Positions 23,973-33,269 of a DNA stretch of 64,000 nt are shown piece by piece. The translations under genes and the position numbers were made by a program. Within the stretch, counting starts at the first letter, position 1; every line of letters begins with the position of its first letter. Source of the DNA: Pedobacter frigidisoli (GTDB lineage: Bacteria > Bacteroidota > Bacteroidia > Sphingobacteriales > Sphingobacteriaceae); assembly GCF_004331675.1 (NCBI RefSeq), contig NZ_SJSN01000014.1, positions 62,001 through 126,000 of the forward strand, given 5' to 3'. The notes beneath the pieces are model-generated. The model was not told where the DNA came from. It searched no databases and saw only the letters and a program-made list of their open reading frames with translations.

Positions 23973-26849
23973 ATGAGCTTAAATATCCACTACAAAGAAG
24001 AGTTTCAAAACCGACATATTGCGCCAAATCAAGAAGATACTGAGGCGATGTTGCAAACCGTTGGCGTAAATTCAATTGATGAACTGATTGAACAAACAGT
24101 TCCGGCAGCGATTAGGTTAAAACAGCCTTTAAATTTGCCGCCAGCGAAATCGGAAACGGAATATCTTGGTGCTTTAAAACAAACTTCATTGTTAAATAAA
24201 GTTTTCAAAAGCTTTATTGGTCAGGGTTATTATGATACGATTACGCCTGGTGTAATTTTGCGTAACGTATTTGAAAATCCGGGATGGTACACACAATACA
24301 CGCCTTACCAAGCAGAAATTGCGCAAGGTCGTTTACAAGCGTTATTAAATTTCCAAACGATGGTTATCGATTTAACCGGGATGGAAATTGCCAATGCATC
24401 ACTTTTAGATGAGGGTACAGCTGCGGCTGAGGCCATGTTTATGCAATATAGTACACGTAAAAATCAAGCTGCGAAAAAATATTTCGTATCGGAATTGGTT
24501 TTCGCTCAAACTATAGATATTTTAAAAACCCGTGCCAATCCTTACGGAATAGAATTGATTATTGGAAGTCATTTGGATTTCGTAGCTACCGAAGATTTCT
24601 TCGGAGCAATTGTTCAATATCCGGCAGGAAATGGTGAGGTTTTCGATTACAAAAACTTTGCATCAGAACTTCATAATCAAAATATTAAATTAACAGTTGC
24701 AGCTGATATTTTAAGCTTAACCTTATTAACGCCTCCGGGCGAATGGGGCGCTGATATTGTAGTAGGTACCACGCAACGTTTCGGTATTCCGATGGGTTTT
24801 GGCGGACCGCATGCAGCATTTTTCGCAACTAAAGAAGAATATAAACGTTCAATCCCTGGTCGTATTATCGGTGTAACCATCGATAGTCATGGCGATTACG
24901 CTTTACGTATGGCTTTGCAAACCCGCGAGCAACACATCCGTAGAGATAAAGCGACTTCAAACATTTGTACGGCGCAGGCTTTATTAGCAATTATGGCTGG
25001 TTTCTATGCAGCTTATCATGGTCCGAAAGGCTTAAATGCCATTGCAGAACGTACACACGGTTTGGCAATCAGCTTGGCTTCTACACTTAAAAACTTAGGC
25101 TACGAACAGTTAAGTTCTGTTTATTTCGATACGATTCGTTTCGAATTGGGCGATTTAAAAGGCGGCATCCAATCAGGATGTATTGATAACGAAATCAATT
25201 TAAACTATACAGGAAGCATCGCTACTATTTCTTTCGATGAAACCAGCACTTTTGAAGATGTGGCTTTGATTGCTAAAATCTTCGCAAAGGTTAAAGCAAT
25301 TGCTGCTGATGAAGTGGAAGTTGTAGAAAACGTAGAAACGGTTATTCCAACGGAATTACAACGTACTTCAACCTATTTAACACACCCAATTTTCAATTCG
25401 CACCATTCAGAACATGAAATGTTGCGTTACATCAAATCTTTAGAGGCAAAAGATTTATCGCTTTGCCACTCCATGATTGCTTTGGGTAGCTGTACCATGA
25501 AATTAAATGCAACTGCAGAAATGATTCCGGTTACCTGGTCTCATTTTGGTCGAGTTCATCCATTTGCTCCAGCCGACCAGGTATTAGGTTATTATTCGGT
25601 TTTCAATGAGTTAGATAAATGGTTAAGTGAAATTACAGGTTTTGCAGCAATGAGTTTACAGCCAAACGCTGGTGCGCAAGGCGAGTATGCTGGTTTGATG
25701 GTTATCCGTGCTTACCACCACGATAGAGGCGATTTCCACCGTAACGTAGCTTTAATTCCTGCATCTGCTCACGGTACAAACCCTGCTTCTGCAGCAATGG
25801 CCGATATGAAAATCGTTGTGGTAAAATCGTTGGAAAACGGTAACATCGATGTTGAAGATTTAAAGGCAAAAGCAGAATTACATAAAGACAATTTATCTTG
25901 TCTGATGGTAACTTATCCGTCAACTCACGGCGTATTCGAAGAAAGCATTATCGAAATTTGTGAAACTATTCACGCCAACGGCGGACAAGTTTACATGGAT
26001 GGTGCGAACATGAATGCACAGGTTGGTTTAACAAGTCCGGCTAATATTGGTGCCGATGTTTGTCACTTAAACTTGCACAAAACTTTCTGTATTCCTCACG
26101 GCGGTGGCGGTCCGGGTATGGGCCCAATCGGTGTGGCGAAACACTTAGTGCCTTATCTTCCTGGTCATGCCGTGGTTGATATCGATAAAGGAAAATCAAT
26201 TTCTGCGGTTTCATCTGCACCTTGGGGTTCAGCATCAATCTTGATTATTTCTCACGCTTACATCGCCATGATGGGTGCTGAGGGATTAACCAATGCTACT
26301 AAGTACGCGATTTTAAACGCAAACTATATGAAAGCTCGTTTAGAGCAACATTATCCGGTGCTTTATTCTGGCGCTCAAGGTCGTTGTGCACACGAAATGA
26401 TTTTAGATTGCCGCTCATTCAAAGCTTTCGGAATTGAAGTTACAGATATTGCAAAACGATTAATGGATTACGGTTTCCATGCACCAACGGTTTCATTCCC
26501 GGTTGCGGGTACTTTAATGGTTGAGCCTACAGAATCGGAGCCTAAACATGAGTTAGATCGTTTTTGTGATGCTTTAATTGCGATTAAAAATGAAATTACC
26601 GAAGTAGAAAATGGAACATTAGATAAAGTTGATAATCCACTTAAAAATGCACCTCATACAGTTTCGGTAATCACGGCTAATGAATGGGAGCATGCTTACA
26701 GCCGTCAAACAGCTGCGTTTCCGCTTCCTTATGTGTTAGAGCGCAAGTTTTGGCCATCCGTTGGTCGTGTTAACGATAGCCATGGCGACCGCTCATTAAT
26801 TTGTGCTTGCCCGCCTGTAGAAAGTTATTTGGAAGAAATAGTTCCATAG
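23973..26849 (+). CDS. gcvP: Glycine dehydrogenase (decarboxylating), P-protein
   Basis: The P-protein of the glycine cleavage system decarboxylates glycine and loads the aminomethyl group onto the lipoyl arm of GcvH. It is a single-chain form of 958 residues, covering both halves (alpha-like 1-440, beta-like 450-958). The PLP lysine is Lys703 in NLHKTF, followed by the glycine-rich loop HGGGGPGMGP. The C-terminal block GDRSLICACPPVESY is typical. gcvH and gcvT are not in the window, so the system is dispersed. Its stop codon touches the left arm of a family D repeat. Confidence 0.98.
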   Translation: MSLNIHYKEEFQNRHIAPNQEDTEAMLQTVGVNSIDELIEQTVPAAIRLKQPLNLPPAKSETEYLGALKQTSLLNKVFKSFIGQGYYDTITPGVILRNVFENPGWYTQYTPYQAEIAQGRLQALLNFQTMVIDLTGMEIANASLLDEGTAAAEAMFMQYSTRKNQAAKKYFVSELVFAQTIDILKTRANPYGIELIIGSHLDFVATEDFFGAIVQYPAGNGEVFDYKNFASELHNQNIKLTVAADILSLTLLTPPGEWGADIVVGTTQRFGIPMGFGGPHAAFFATKEEYKRSIPGRIIGVTIDSHGDYALRMALQTREQHIRRDKATSNICTAQALLAIMAGFYAAYHGPKGLNAIAERTHGLAISLASTLKNLGYEQLSSVYFDTIRFELGDLKGGIQSGCIDNEINLNYTGSIATISFDETSTFEDVALIAKIFAKVKAIAADEVEVVENVETVIPTELQRTSTYLTHPIFNSHHSEHEMLRYIKSLEAKDLSLCHSMIALGSCTMKLNATAEMIPVTWSHFGRVHPFAPADQVLGYYSVFNELDKWLSEITGFAAMSLQPNAGAQGEYAGLMVIRAYHHDRGDFHRNVALIPASAHGTNPASAAMADMKIVVVKSLENGNIDVEDLKAKAELHKDNLSCLMVTYPSTHGVFEESIIEICETIHANGGQVYMDGANMNAQVGLTSPANIGADVCHLNLHKTFCIPHGGGGPGMGPIGVAKHLVPYLPGHAVVDIDKGKSISAVSSAPWGSASILIISHAYIAMMGAEGLTNATKYAILNANYMKARLEQHYPVLYSGAQGRCAHEMILDCRSFKAFGIEVTDIAKRLMDYGFHAPTVSFPVAGTLMVEPTESEPKHELDRFCDALIAIKNEITEVENGTLDKVDNPLKNAPHTVSVITANEWEHAYSRQTAAFPLPYVLERKFWPSVGRVNDSHGDRSLICACPPVESYLEEIVP

Positions 26850-27027
26850 GCCTCACCCTATTAAAGTTTGAGGTAATTGTCGTTTTGTGCAAGTCCCTCT
26901 CCAGAAGAGAGGGAACCAAAGATTGCGATTTGAACCATTAGGTTTAATGTTGTGTCCTCAAAACCCTCTCTTCTGGAGAGGGATGCTAAAGCATTTGCCA
27001 AAGCACAAACTTTCATTGGGTGAGGCC
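26849..27027. repeat. Family D repeat with nested stems after gcvP
   Basis: GGCCTCACCC (26849-26858) pairs with GGGTGAGGCC (27018-27027), continuing as AAAGTTTG/CAAACTTT. Inside lie two hairpin-forming blocks, CCCTCTCCAGAAGAGAGGG and CCCTCTCTTCTGGAGAGGG, which are also mutual inverse copies. The last base of the gcvP stop codon is inside the outer arm. Confidence 0.8.
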
Positions 27028-27032
27028 AAATC

Positions 27033-27080
27033 ATCTGCAAGTTTTATGAATTCATTTTCATAAAGCTTGCAGATTTTTTT
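27033..27080 (+). terminator. Strong rho-independent-like terminator
   Basis: ATCTGCAAGTTTTATGA (27033-27049) and TCATAAAGCTTGCAGAT (27058-27074) form a 17-pair stem with one G-U wobble and an 8-base loop, followed by a run of T. It would stop transcription from gcvP. Confidence 0.85.
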
Positions 27081-27088
27081 TGTTTATC

Positions 27089-27136
27089 CCCTTTCTGCAC
27101 CTTGCTATCCCCTTTTGGAGGGGGCTGGGGGAGGAT
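27089..27136. repeat. Family D repeat fragment
   Basis: CCCCTTTCTGCACC and CCCCTTTTGGAGGGGGCTGG followed by GGGAGG: a partial CCCC/GGGG element of the type seen at 45429-45554. Confidence 0.5.
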
Positions 27137-27158
27137 TTTTTTAATTTTAAAGTTTTTT

Positions 27159-27351
27159 TTTGGAAATGAGCGTCAGTATTTCAACGGAAACACCAGCCCC
27201 GCCATTCGTTTCGATCTTATTAAACAACTCCTGTCATTCTGAGGCACGAAGCATCTGTTTCATCGGTTGCAGGTGCTTCGTGCCTCAGCATGACAGCATA
27301 TTCAAGGTTGCTGCAATCTAAAATATTTCCACTGTTGTCGAGTTTATAAAC
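27159..27351. repeat. Composite repeat: family A palindrome nested in family E
   Basis: The outer frame TTGGAAATGAG … CCCCGCCATTCG … GTTGTCGAGTTTATAAAC is family E. At its centre is a 66-base family A palindrome (27231-27296), CTGTCATTCTGAGGCACGAA … GCCTCAGCATGACAG. The same composite with the same junctions occurs at 33270-33462; the two 66-base cores differ at only three positions. The remaining parts of the 725-base gap hold no gene. Confidence 0.8.
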
Positions 27352-27390
27352 AATGGTTAAATGCCACGAATTACTAATCTAAAGGCCTTG

Positions 27391-27408
27391 GTTCGTGTCC
27401 TCACGAAC
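27391..27408. repeat. Small palindrome, family G (GTTCGTGTCCTCACGAAC)
   Basis: GTTCGTG and CACGAAC flank TCCT. Related words with GTGTC/GGGGACAC cores lie at 31458-31481 and 31504-31523 on the other side of the GH31 gene. Confidence 0.55.
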
Positions 27409-27574
27409 TAAAGAGATTAAAAACTGCGCAAACGTTTTCGTATCATTCTCATTACTGCGATTATTTGGAGTTGCTTTTAGTAATTTTATCTTAAGGGAAT
27501 AAGTCTTTAACTAACGATTTTTAACAGCTTAAATGCCTTTTTTTCTAACTCTAAACATCAAATAAACCTAAATA

Positions 27575-30500
27575 ATGATTAACCAATCTTTAAGTCGGCA
27601 GTTAAAATATTCCATCTTATTTGTTTGCACATTTATCTTTTTCAGCATTTGTGTACAAGCTCAAGACAGAAAAAAAACTGAAGTTTCGCAAAGTTCAAAT
27701 CCTGAAGTAAGCAAAGTTGTAGGTGCCAAAAAAATAAGTTCAACTACTGTTGAAGTTTTGTTTGCAAACGGCCAAAAATTAACTTTCGATTTCTATGGAA
27801 ATAATATCTTTCGTCTTTTTCAGGATAATTCAGGAGGTGTAATGCGTGACCCTGAGGCTAAACCTGTGGCAAAAATTCTGGTCGATAACACGAGAAAAAG
27901 TGTTTCAGGCCTAACAGTAGCCGAAGAAAATAATTCAGTTTTCATTTCAACGGGCGAAGTAAATATTCAACTCGATAAAAATACCTCATCACTAAAAGTT
28001 TTTAATCAGAAAACCAAAGCTTTGGCTTTTGAAACTTTAAAGCCAATTGTTATTGAAAAGACGAATACCACATTAACCATCAAAGAAAATCCTGATGAAT
28101 ATTTTTATGGTGGTGGTGTGCAAAATGGTCGCTTTTCTCATAAAGGCAAAGCCATTGCCATCGAAAATCAAAACAGCTGGACAGATGGAGGTGTTGCCTC
28201 ACCAAATCCTTTTTACTGGTCTACCAATGGTTATGGAATTATGTTCTACACTTTTAAAAAGGGAAAATATGATTTCGGTGGCAAAGAAAAAGGCTTGGTT
28301 AAACTATCGCATGAAACCAATTACCTTGATGTTTTTGTAATGGTTAATGATGGGGCTGTTCCTTTGTTAAATGATTTTTATCAGCTCACAGGTAATCCTG
28401 TTTTACTTCCAAAATTTGGTTTTTATCAAGGACATTTGAACGCATACAACCGCGATTTTTGGAAAGACGATGATAAAGGAATTCTATTTGAAGATGGGAA
28501 AAAATATAAGGAAAGTCAAAAGGATAACGGTGGAGTTAAGGAATCGCTAAATGGCGAGAAAAACAATTATCAGTTTTCGGCTCGTGCGGTAATCGACCGA
28601 TACAAAGCCCAAGATATGCCCTTGGGCTGGATATTACCGAATGATGGTTACGGCGCAGGTTATGGGCAAACGGAAACGCTTGATGGCAACATTCAAAACC
28701 TAAAGAACTTTGGCGATTATGCCCGAAAAAATGGTGTAGAAATCGGCTTATGGACTCAATCTGACCTCCACCCGAAAACAGGTGTTAGTCCGCTTTTGCA
28801 AAGGGATATTGAAAAAGAAGTAAAAGATGCAGGTGTTCGTGTTTTGAAAACGGATGTGGCTTGGGTTGGTGCAGGCTATTCTTTCGGTTTAAATGGTGTC
28901 GCCGATGTAGCCAAAATTACCTCTACTTATGGCAATAATGCCAGACCGTTTATTATTTCTTTAGATGGCTGGGCCGGGACTCAGCGTTATGCGACCATCT
29001 GGAGCGGCGACCAGACAGGTGGTGTTTGGGAGTATATCCGCTTTCATATTCCAACTTATATTGGTTCAGGTTTGTCAGGTCAGCCGAATATTACTTCGGA
29101 TATGGATGGTATTTTTGGAGGAAAAAACGGTACCATAAATACCAGAGATTTTCAATGGAAAACCTTTACGCCAATGGAATTGAATATGGATGGCTGGGGT
29201 GCAAATGAGAAATATCCGCATGCTCTTGGCGAATCTACAACATCCATTAACCGCAATTATTTAAAGCTTAAATCAGAACTTATTCCATACACTTACAGTA
29301 TTGCAAAGCAAGCAGTAAATGGCTTGCCTATAATCAGGGCGATGTTTTTGGAATACCCAAATGATTATACAAAGGGTAAAAGAACACAATATCAATACCT
29401 ATACGGGCCATCATTTCTGGTAGCTCCAATTTATCAGGCTACAAAAGCAGATGAAAAGGGAAACGATATTCGTGATGGCATTTATTTGCCCGATGGAATA
29501 TGGGTTGATTATTTTACAGGAGAGAAGTTTGAGGGCGGACGAATCATCAATAACTTTGACGCCCCTGTTTGGAAACTTCCTGTTTTTGTTAAGAGTGGAG
29601 CCATTATTCCTATGGCAAATCCAAATAATAATGTTGCGGAAATCAATAAAAAACTTCGTGTTTTTGAAATCTATCCTGCTGGAAAAAGTTCTTTTACTGC
29701 TTATGATGATGATGGAATTACCGAAGCCTACAAACTTGGAAAAGGCACATCAACTTTAATTGAAAGTGATGAAGAGAATAAAAAGGTGAAGATTAATATT
29801 TCAACAACTCAAGGTGATTTTGATGGTTTTATAAAGGAAAAAGCTACGGAAATAAGAATTAATGTAACTGAAAAACCTAAATCCCTTTCAGCAAAAATTG
29901 GTAAGGAAAAAATTAAACTTAAGGAAGTTAATTCTCTTGTCGATTTTTCAAAATCAGAAAATGTTTATTATTATGATGCTGCGCCAAATTTCAATCAGTT
30001 CGCTACAAAAGGAAGCGATTTTGAAAAGGTTATCCTAACGAAGAACCCACAGGTTTGGGTAAAGTTAGCTCCTATCGATGTAACAGCAAATGCAACAACG
30101 ATAGAAATTCAGGGATTTGTATTCGAACCATTGGATAAGCAAAAGGTAAAAACAGGTGTATTATCAGCACCACAAAATGTCAAGGTTAGCGACAAAAATA
30201 GCGAGGCTTACACTTTAAAACCTAGCTGGAGTAAAGTGGATAACGCTGATAATTATGAAATAGAATTCAATAAAATGCTTTACAGCACCATTAAAGATAC
30301 CACTTTGTTGTTCGATGGTTTAAATCCCGAAACAAATTACAACTTCAAAATTCGTTCGGTGAATATGGATGGCCATTCTGATTGGTTTACATTTGAAGCA
30401 AAAACTGATGCCAATCCACTGCAATTTGCAATCCAAGGGATAGTTGCAGAAACCACAGCTAAAAATCAGGAGGGCGAGGAAATTGCCAATCTTTTTGATT

Positions 30501-31438
30501 TTGATGAAAGTAATATGTGGCACACCTTGTGGGGTGCTAAATCTGTTCCTTTTGAAGTGGTGATGGACTTACGTTCGGTTAACCAACTGGAGAAATTCAA
30601 CTATGTTCCGCGACCATCACGTGGTAATGGTAACCTATTAAAGGGTACTGTTTATTACAGCAACAATAAAGAAAATTGGACAACTGCAGGAACTTTTGAG
30701 TGGGCAAATAACGGCGATGTTAAAACATTCAACTTCGCAAACCAACCAACGGCAAGATATATTAAGTTGGCGGTTACTGATGGAGTTGGTGGTTTTGGCT
30801 CGGGTAGAGAATTGTATGTTTTCAAGGTTCCTGGAACTGAAAGTTATTTGCCTGGCGATATTAACAACGACCGCCTGATTGATAGAAATGATTTAATCTC
30901 ATACATCAATTATACAGGCTTGAAAAAAGGTGATGCCGATTTCGAGGGTTACATCAGCAATGGAGATATTAATAAAAACAACGTTATTGATGCTTATGAT
31001 ATTTCGATTGTGGCAACACAATTGGATGGAGGCGTAAAAGATAGCAATGCAGAAAAGCTAAGTGGGAAAATCGAAATCAGTGTACCAAAACAAAACTATG
31101 CAAAAGATGAAACGGTTGAAATCACGGTAAAAGGAATCAACTTAAGTTCTGTTAATGCTTTGAGTTTTGCCTTACCTTACAACCCACAGGATTTTGAGTT
31201 CGAAAGCGTAAAAACTATTTCAACCAACTCAATGGAAAACCTAACTTACGATAGGCTTCATACTGATGGTAGCAAAGTGCTTTACCCAACTTTTGTTAAC
31301 GTGGGCAATAAGGAAACGATTAGCGGCACAAAAGATTTATTCATCATCAAACTGAAAGCCAAACGAAAAGTTAAATTTGAACTTAAGGCGATTGATGGAT
31401 TATTGGTTGATAAAAAACTGAATTCGGTTAAGTTCTAG
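27575..31438 (+). CDS. Modular secreted GH31 glycosidase with FN3, F5/8C, dockerin-like and cohesin-like modules
   Basis: The 1287-residue exported enzyme has a signal peptide (1-30), an N-terminal beta-sandwich (about 45-270), a GH31 barrel (about 275-600) and C-terminal beta domains. Candidate nucleophile is Asp427 in LKTDVAWVGAG, candidate acid/base Asp479 in WSGDQTGG. A fibronectin III module is at 863-944, an F5/8C (CBM32-like) sugar-binding module at about 950-1088, a dockerin-like pair of EF-type loops at 1094-1142 (GDINNDRLIDRND and GDINKNNVIDAYD) and a cohesin-like beta domain at about 1163-1287. The set of modules recalls the GH31 alpha-N-acetylgalactosaminidase group or GH31 alpha-galactosidases (from memory), rather than ordinary alpha-glucosidases. 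No SusC/SusD pair is nearby, so it is not in a classical polysaccharide locus. Confidence 0.88.
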   Translation: MINQSLSRQLKYSILFVCTFIFFSICVQAQDRKKTEVSQSSNPEVSKVVGAKKISSTTVEVLFANGQKLTFDFYGNNIFRLFQDNSGGVMRDPEAKPVAKILVDNTRKSVSGLTVAEENNSVFISTGEVNIQLDKNTSSLKVFNQKTKALAFETLKPIVIEKTNTTLTIKENPDEYFYGGGVQNGRFSHKGKAIAIENQNSWTDGGVASPNPFYWSTNGYGIMFYTFKKGKYDFGGKEKGLVKLSHETNYLDVFVMVNDGAVPLLNDFYQLTGNPVLLPKFGFYQGHLNAYNRDFWKDDDKGILFEDGKKYKESQKDNGGVKESLNGEKNNYQFSARAVIDRYKAQDMPLGWILPNDGYGAGYGQTETLDGNIQNLKNFGDYARKNGVEIGLWTQSDLHPKTGVSPLLQRDIEKEVKDAGVRVLKTDVAWVGAGYSFGLNGVADVAKITSTYGNNARPFIISLDGWAGTQRYATIWSGDQTGGVWEYIRFHIPTYIGSGLSGQPNITSDMDGIFGGKNGTINTRDFQWKTFTPMELNMDGWGANEKYPHALGESTTSINRNYLKLKSELIPYTYSIAKQAVNGLPIIRAMFLEYPNDYTKGKRTQYQYLYGPSFLVAPIYQATKADEKGNDIRDGIYLPDGIWVDYFTGEKFEGGRIINNFDAPVWKLPVFVKSGAIIPMANPNNNVAEINKKLRVFEIYPAGKSSFTAYDDDGITEAYKLGKGTSTLIESDEENKKVKINISTTQGDFDGFIKEKATEIRINVTEKPKSLSAKIGKEKIKLKEVNSLVDFSKSENVYYYDAAPNFNQFATKGSDFEKVILTKNPQVWVKLAPIDVTANATTIEIQGFVFEPLDKQKVKTGVLSAPQNVKVSDKNSEAYTLKPSWSKVDNADNYEIEFNKMLYSTIKDTTLLFDGLNPETNYNFKIRSVNMDGHSDWFTFEAKTDANPLQFAIQGIVAETTAKNQEGEEIANLFDFDESNMWHTLWGAKSVPFEVVMDLRSVNQLEKFNYVPRPSRGNGNLLKGTVYYSNNKENWTTAGTFEWANNGDVKTFNFANQPTARYIKLAVTDGVGGFGSGRELYVFKVPGTESYLPGDINNDRLIDRNDLISYINYTGLKKGDADFEGYISNGDINKNNVIDAYDISIVATQLDGGVKDSNAEKLSGKIEISVPKQNYAKDETVEITVKGINLSSVNALSFALPYNPQDFEFESVKTISTNSMENLTYDRLHTDGSKVLYPTFVNVGNKETISGTKDLFIIKLKAKRKVKFELKAIDGLLVDKKLNSVKF

Positions 31439-31457
31439 GATTTAATAATGCTTTTGC

Positions 31458-31523
31458 CATGGTCTGTGTCTTCATAGACCATTAAATTTTACGTGTAAAC
31501 TTCGGTCTGTGGGGACACAGACC
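31458..31523. repeat. Family G repeats (GGTCTGTGTC … GGTCTGTGGGGACACAGACC)
   Basis: ATGGTCTGTGTCTTCATAGACCAT (31458-31481, given here in its two arms ATGGTCT and AGACCAT) is followed by GGTCTGTGGGGACACAGACC, a perfect 8-pair hairpin (31504-31523). The first may act as a stem after the GH31 stop. Confidence 0.7.
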
Positions 31524-31601
31524 GAGGGCGTTTGATGTTGTCATTCTGAGGGATAATTTATGTGATAAAAATCAATACGTGTAATGTCTAAAGCGGTCGT
31601 C

Positions 31602-31760
31602 ATTGCGAGAAACTATTCTTCATAGTTTCGTGGCAAACTCATTGCTACTTGTACATTGTAAAAGAGAAAGGTGGAGATTGCCACGAATATTACCGATGAA
31701 GAATCGGAGAATATTCTCGTAGGGACCGAAAACGTAAATGGTAGGAACGAAGAATCTTCA
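31602..31760. repeat. Degenerate family A-like sequence in the 31439-31892 gap
   Basis: GTCGTCATTGCGAGAAACTA and decayed inverted words (TGGCAA, TTGCCACGAAT, TTCTCGTAGGGACC) are visible. Together with 31458-31523 they account for much of the 454-base gap. I see no gene, no promoter and no RNA structure of a known class here. Confidence 0.4.
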
Positions 31761-31892
31761 AGTAATAGAAACTACCTTAAATAAATTACTGAACTAAATT
31801 GGTTCGTTAAATTAAGCAGTGCTAATCGGTTGCGGATTCTTCATTACATTCAGAATGACAGTTTAATTTTGAGGTTGTTGCAAGTATAAAGC

Positions 31893-32255
31893 TTAACTAA
31901 ACTCCCCAAAGTGCCACAAAATTCCAGCTGGGTCGTGCAGAAAACATTCTTTACCCCAACTCTCAACTCTGATTGGCGTTAACCTTACATTTTCATATTT
32001 ACCTGGTAAATCAAGCGCCAAAAGTTCATCATAAAATCGATTGACATCATCAATCTCCATAAAAATCATGGTGTTATCTACCCAATCTTTAACGTAGGCA
32101 TTTTGCAAATAAAAAGCCATGTTACCACTTTTAAAAACTGACATGCTGTCGCCTAGTGTTACTTCCTCGAAACCTAAATCACGGTAGAAACTTCTTGATG
32201 TTTCAAAATTTTTAGCGCCTATAAACGGGCGTATGGATTTTGCGTTGTGCTTCAT
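31893..32255 (-). CDS. VOC family (glyoxalase/bleomycin-resistance-like) protein
   Basis: The 120 residues form one vicinal-oxygen-chelate domain of two beta-alpha-beta-beta-beta repeats: IRPFIGAKNFETSRSFYRDLGFEEV at the start, AFYLQNAYV mid-way and FLHDPAGILWHFGE at the end. The C-terminal acidic residue in HFGE is at a usual metal-ligand position, but the first-half His is not obvious. It could be a lyase, dioxygenase or binding protein; small VOC proteins cannot be assigned by sequence alone. Isolated gene. Confidence 0.85.
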   Translation of the reverse strand: MKHNAKSIRPFIGAKNFETSRSFYRDLGFEEVTLGDSMSVFKSGNMAFYLQNAYVKDWVDNTMIFMEIDDVNRFYDELLALDLPGKYENVRLTPIRVESWGKECFLHDPAGILWHFGEFS

Positions 32256-32336
32256 AATAGAAAAAATTATACTCCAAGGTAATTATTTAACATCAATTTA
32301 CATCCTGCAACCTTAAATAGGGGCAGTAAATTAATG

Positions 32337-32460
32337 TGTTTTAAACGGGATTGATTGATATCCTTTTGGCTGTCATTCTGAGCGCAGTCGAAGAATAGCC
32401 AAAAGATTTAACGGAAAGCCCGACTAACAATAATATCTAATCTGTATTTGCTTTTCAAAT
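32337..32460. repeat. Family E repeat with nested CTTTTGGCT/AGCCAAAAG stem
   Basis: AAACGGGATTGATTG, then CCTTTTGGCTGTCATTCTGA … GAATAGCCAAAAGAT (a stem enclosing a family A-like core CATTCTGAGCGCAGTCGAAG) and CCCGACTAAC … TTGCTTTTCAAAT. It fills most of the 356-base gap before the YceI gene; the rest is AT-rich and includes its promoter. Confidence 0.6.
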
Positions 32461-32577
32461 TAAAAAGAAACTTATTAAACCCCAACTACATTTTTTAGTC
32501 AATAGGGAAGTTTTATATAAACTGTTGGTTTTTGAAAATCTTAACATACATCAACGGCGTTAATAAAATGCATTACT

Positions 32578-32585
32578 TACATTTG
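32578..32585 (+). promoter_or_regulatory. -7 box (TACATTTG) of the YceI-like gene
   Basis: TACATTTG fits TAnnTTTG and lies 26 bases before the ATG at 32612. Confidence 0.6.
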
Positions 32586-32611
32586 TATCATAAATTAAAA
32601 AAACCAAAGAA

Positions 32612-33196
32612 ATGAAATCAAAAATCTCTTCAATCTTTTTATTAGTTGCAGTTGTGTCATTATCAGCTTTTACAACTATTAAACCAGTTACTTACACAGT
32701 AGATGCAGCAAAATCGACCATTACTTGGGTTGGTAAAAAAGTTACAGGTTCACATAATGGAACAATCGCTTTACAATCAGGTACCCTTATTGTGAATGGT
32801 AAAAATGTAACTGGTGGCACTTTCACTATCGATATGAACTCGATTAAAGATGCCGATGGTAGTGCAAAATTAGAAGGTCACTTAAAAGCAGACGATTTTT
32901 TCGGTACAGCTAAATTCGCAACTTCAACTTTCGTAATTACTAAAGTTGCTGGTTCTGGTGCAAACGTAACGGTAACAGGTAATTTAACCATTAAAGGAAT
33001 TACTAAACCATTAAGTTTCCCTGCAACTGTAACTGTTAATGCAGATGGAACAGCTTCAGCTTTAGCGGGTAAAATCACTGTAGATAGAACTAAATACGAT
33101 ATCCGTTACGGTTCTAAATCATTCTTTGATAGTATTGGCGACAAAGCAATTGATGATAACTTCGAAATCGGAGTGAAATTAGTGGCTAAAAAATAA
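32612..33196 (+). CDS. YceI family lipid-binding-fold protein
   Basis: A 194-residue protein with a signal peptide (about 1-20) and a lipocalin-like YceI beta-barrel: VDAAKSTITWVGKKVTGSHNGTI at the start of the mature part, FGTAKFATSTFVIT, and GNLTIKGITKPLSFPATV in the middle. YceI proteins bind polyisoprenoids or fatty amides in the periplasm and some are induced by osmotic or acid stress. Highly biased codons suggest strong expression. It is monocistronic with its own promoter and a terminator. Confidence 0.93.
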   Translation: MKSKISSIFLLVAVVSLSAFTTIKPVTYTVDAAKSTITWVGKKVTGSHNGTIALQSGTLIVNGKNVTGGTFTIDMNSIKDADGSAKLEGHLKADDFFGTAKFATSTFVITKVAGSGANVTVTGNLTIKGITKPLSFPATVTVNADGTASALAGKITVDRTKYDIRYGSKSFFDSIGDKAIDDNFEIGVKLVAKK

Positions 33197-33216
33197 TTTT
33201 TCCGAAACGGGAATAG

Positions 33217-33249
33217 AAAAAGGTTTGCTCTTCGGGGCGAACCTTTTTT
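33217..33249 (+). terminator. Terminator of the YceI-like gene
   Basis: AAAAAGGTTTGC, loop TCTTCGGG, GCGAACCTTTTTT: a strong stem with one T-G pair, followed by T residues, 20 bases after the stop. Confidence 0.85.
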
Positions 33250-33269
33250 GGTTTAAAGCTTTATTAGGA

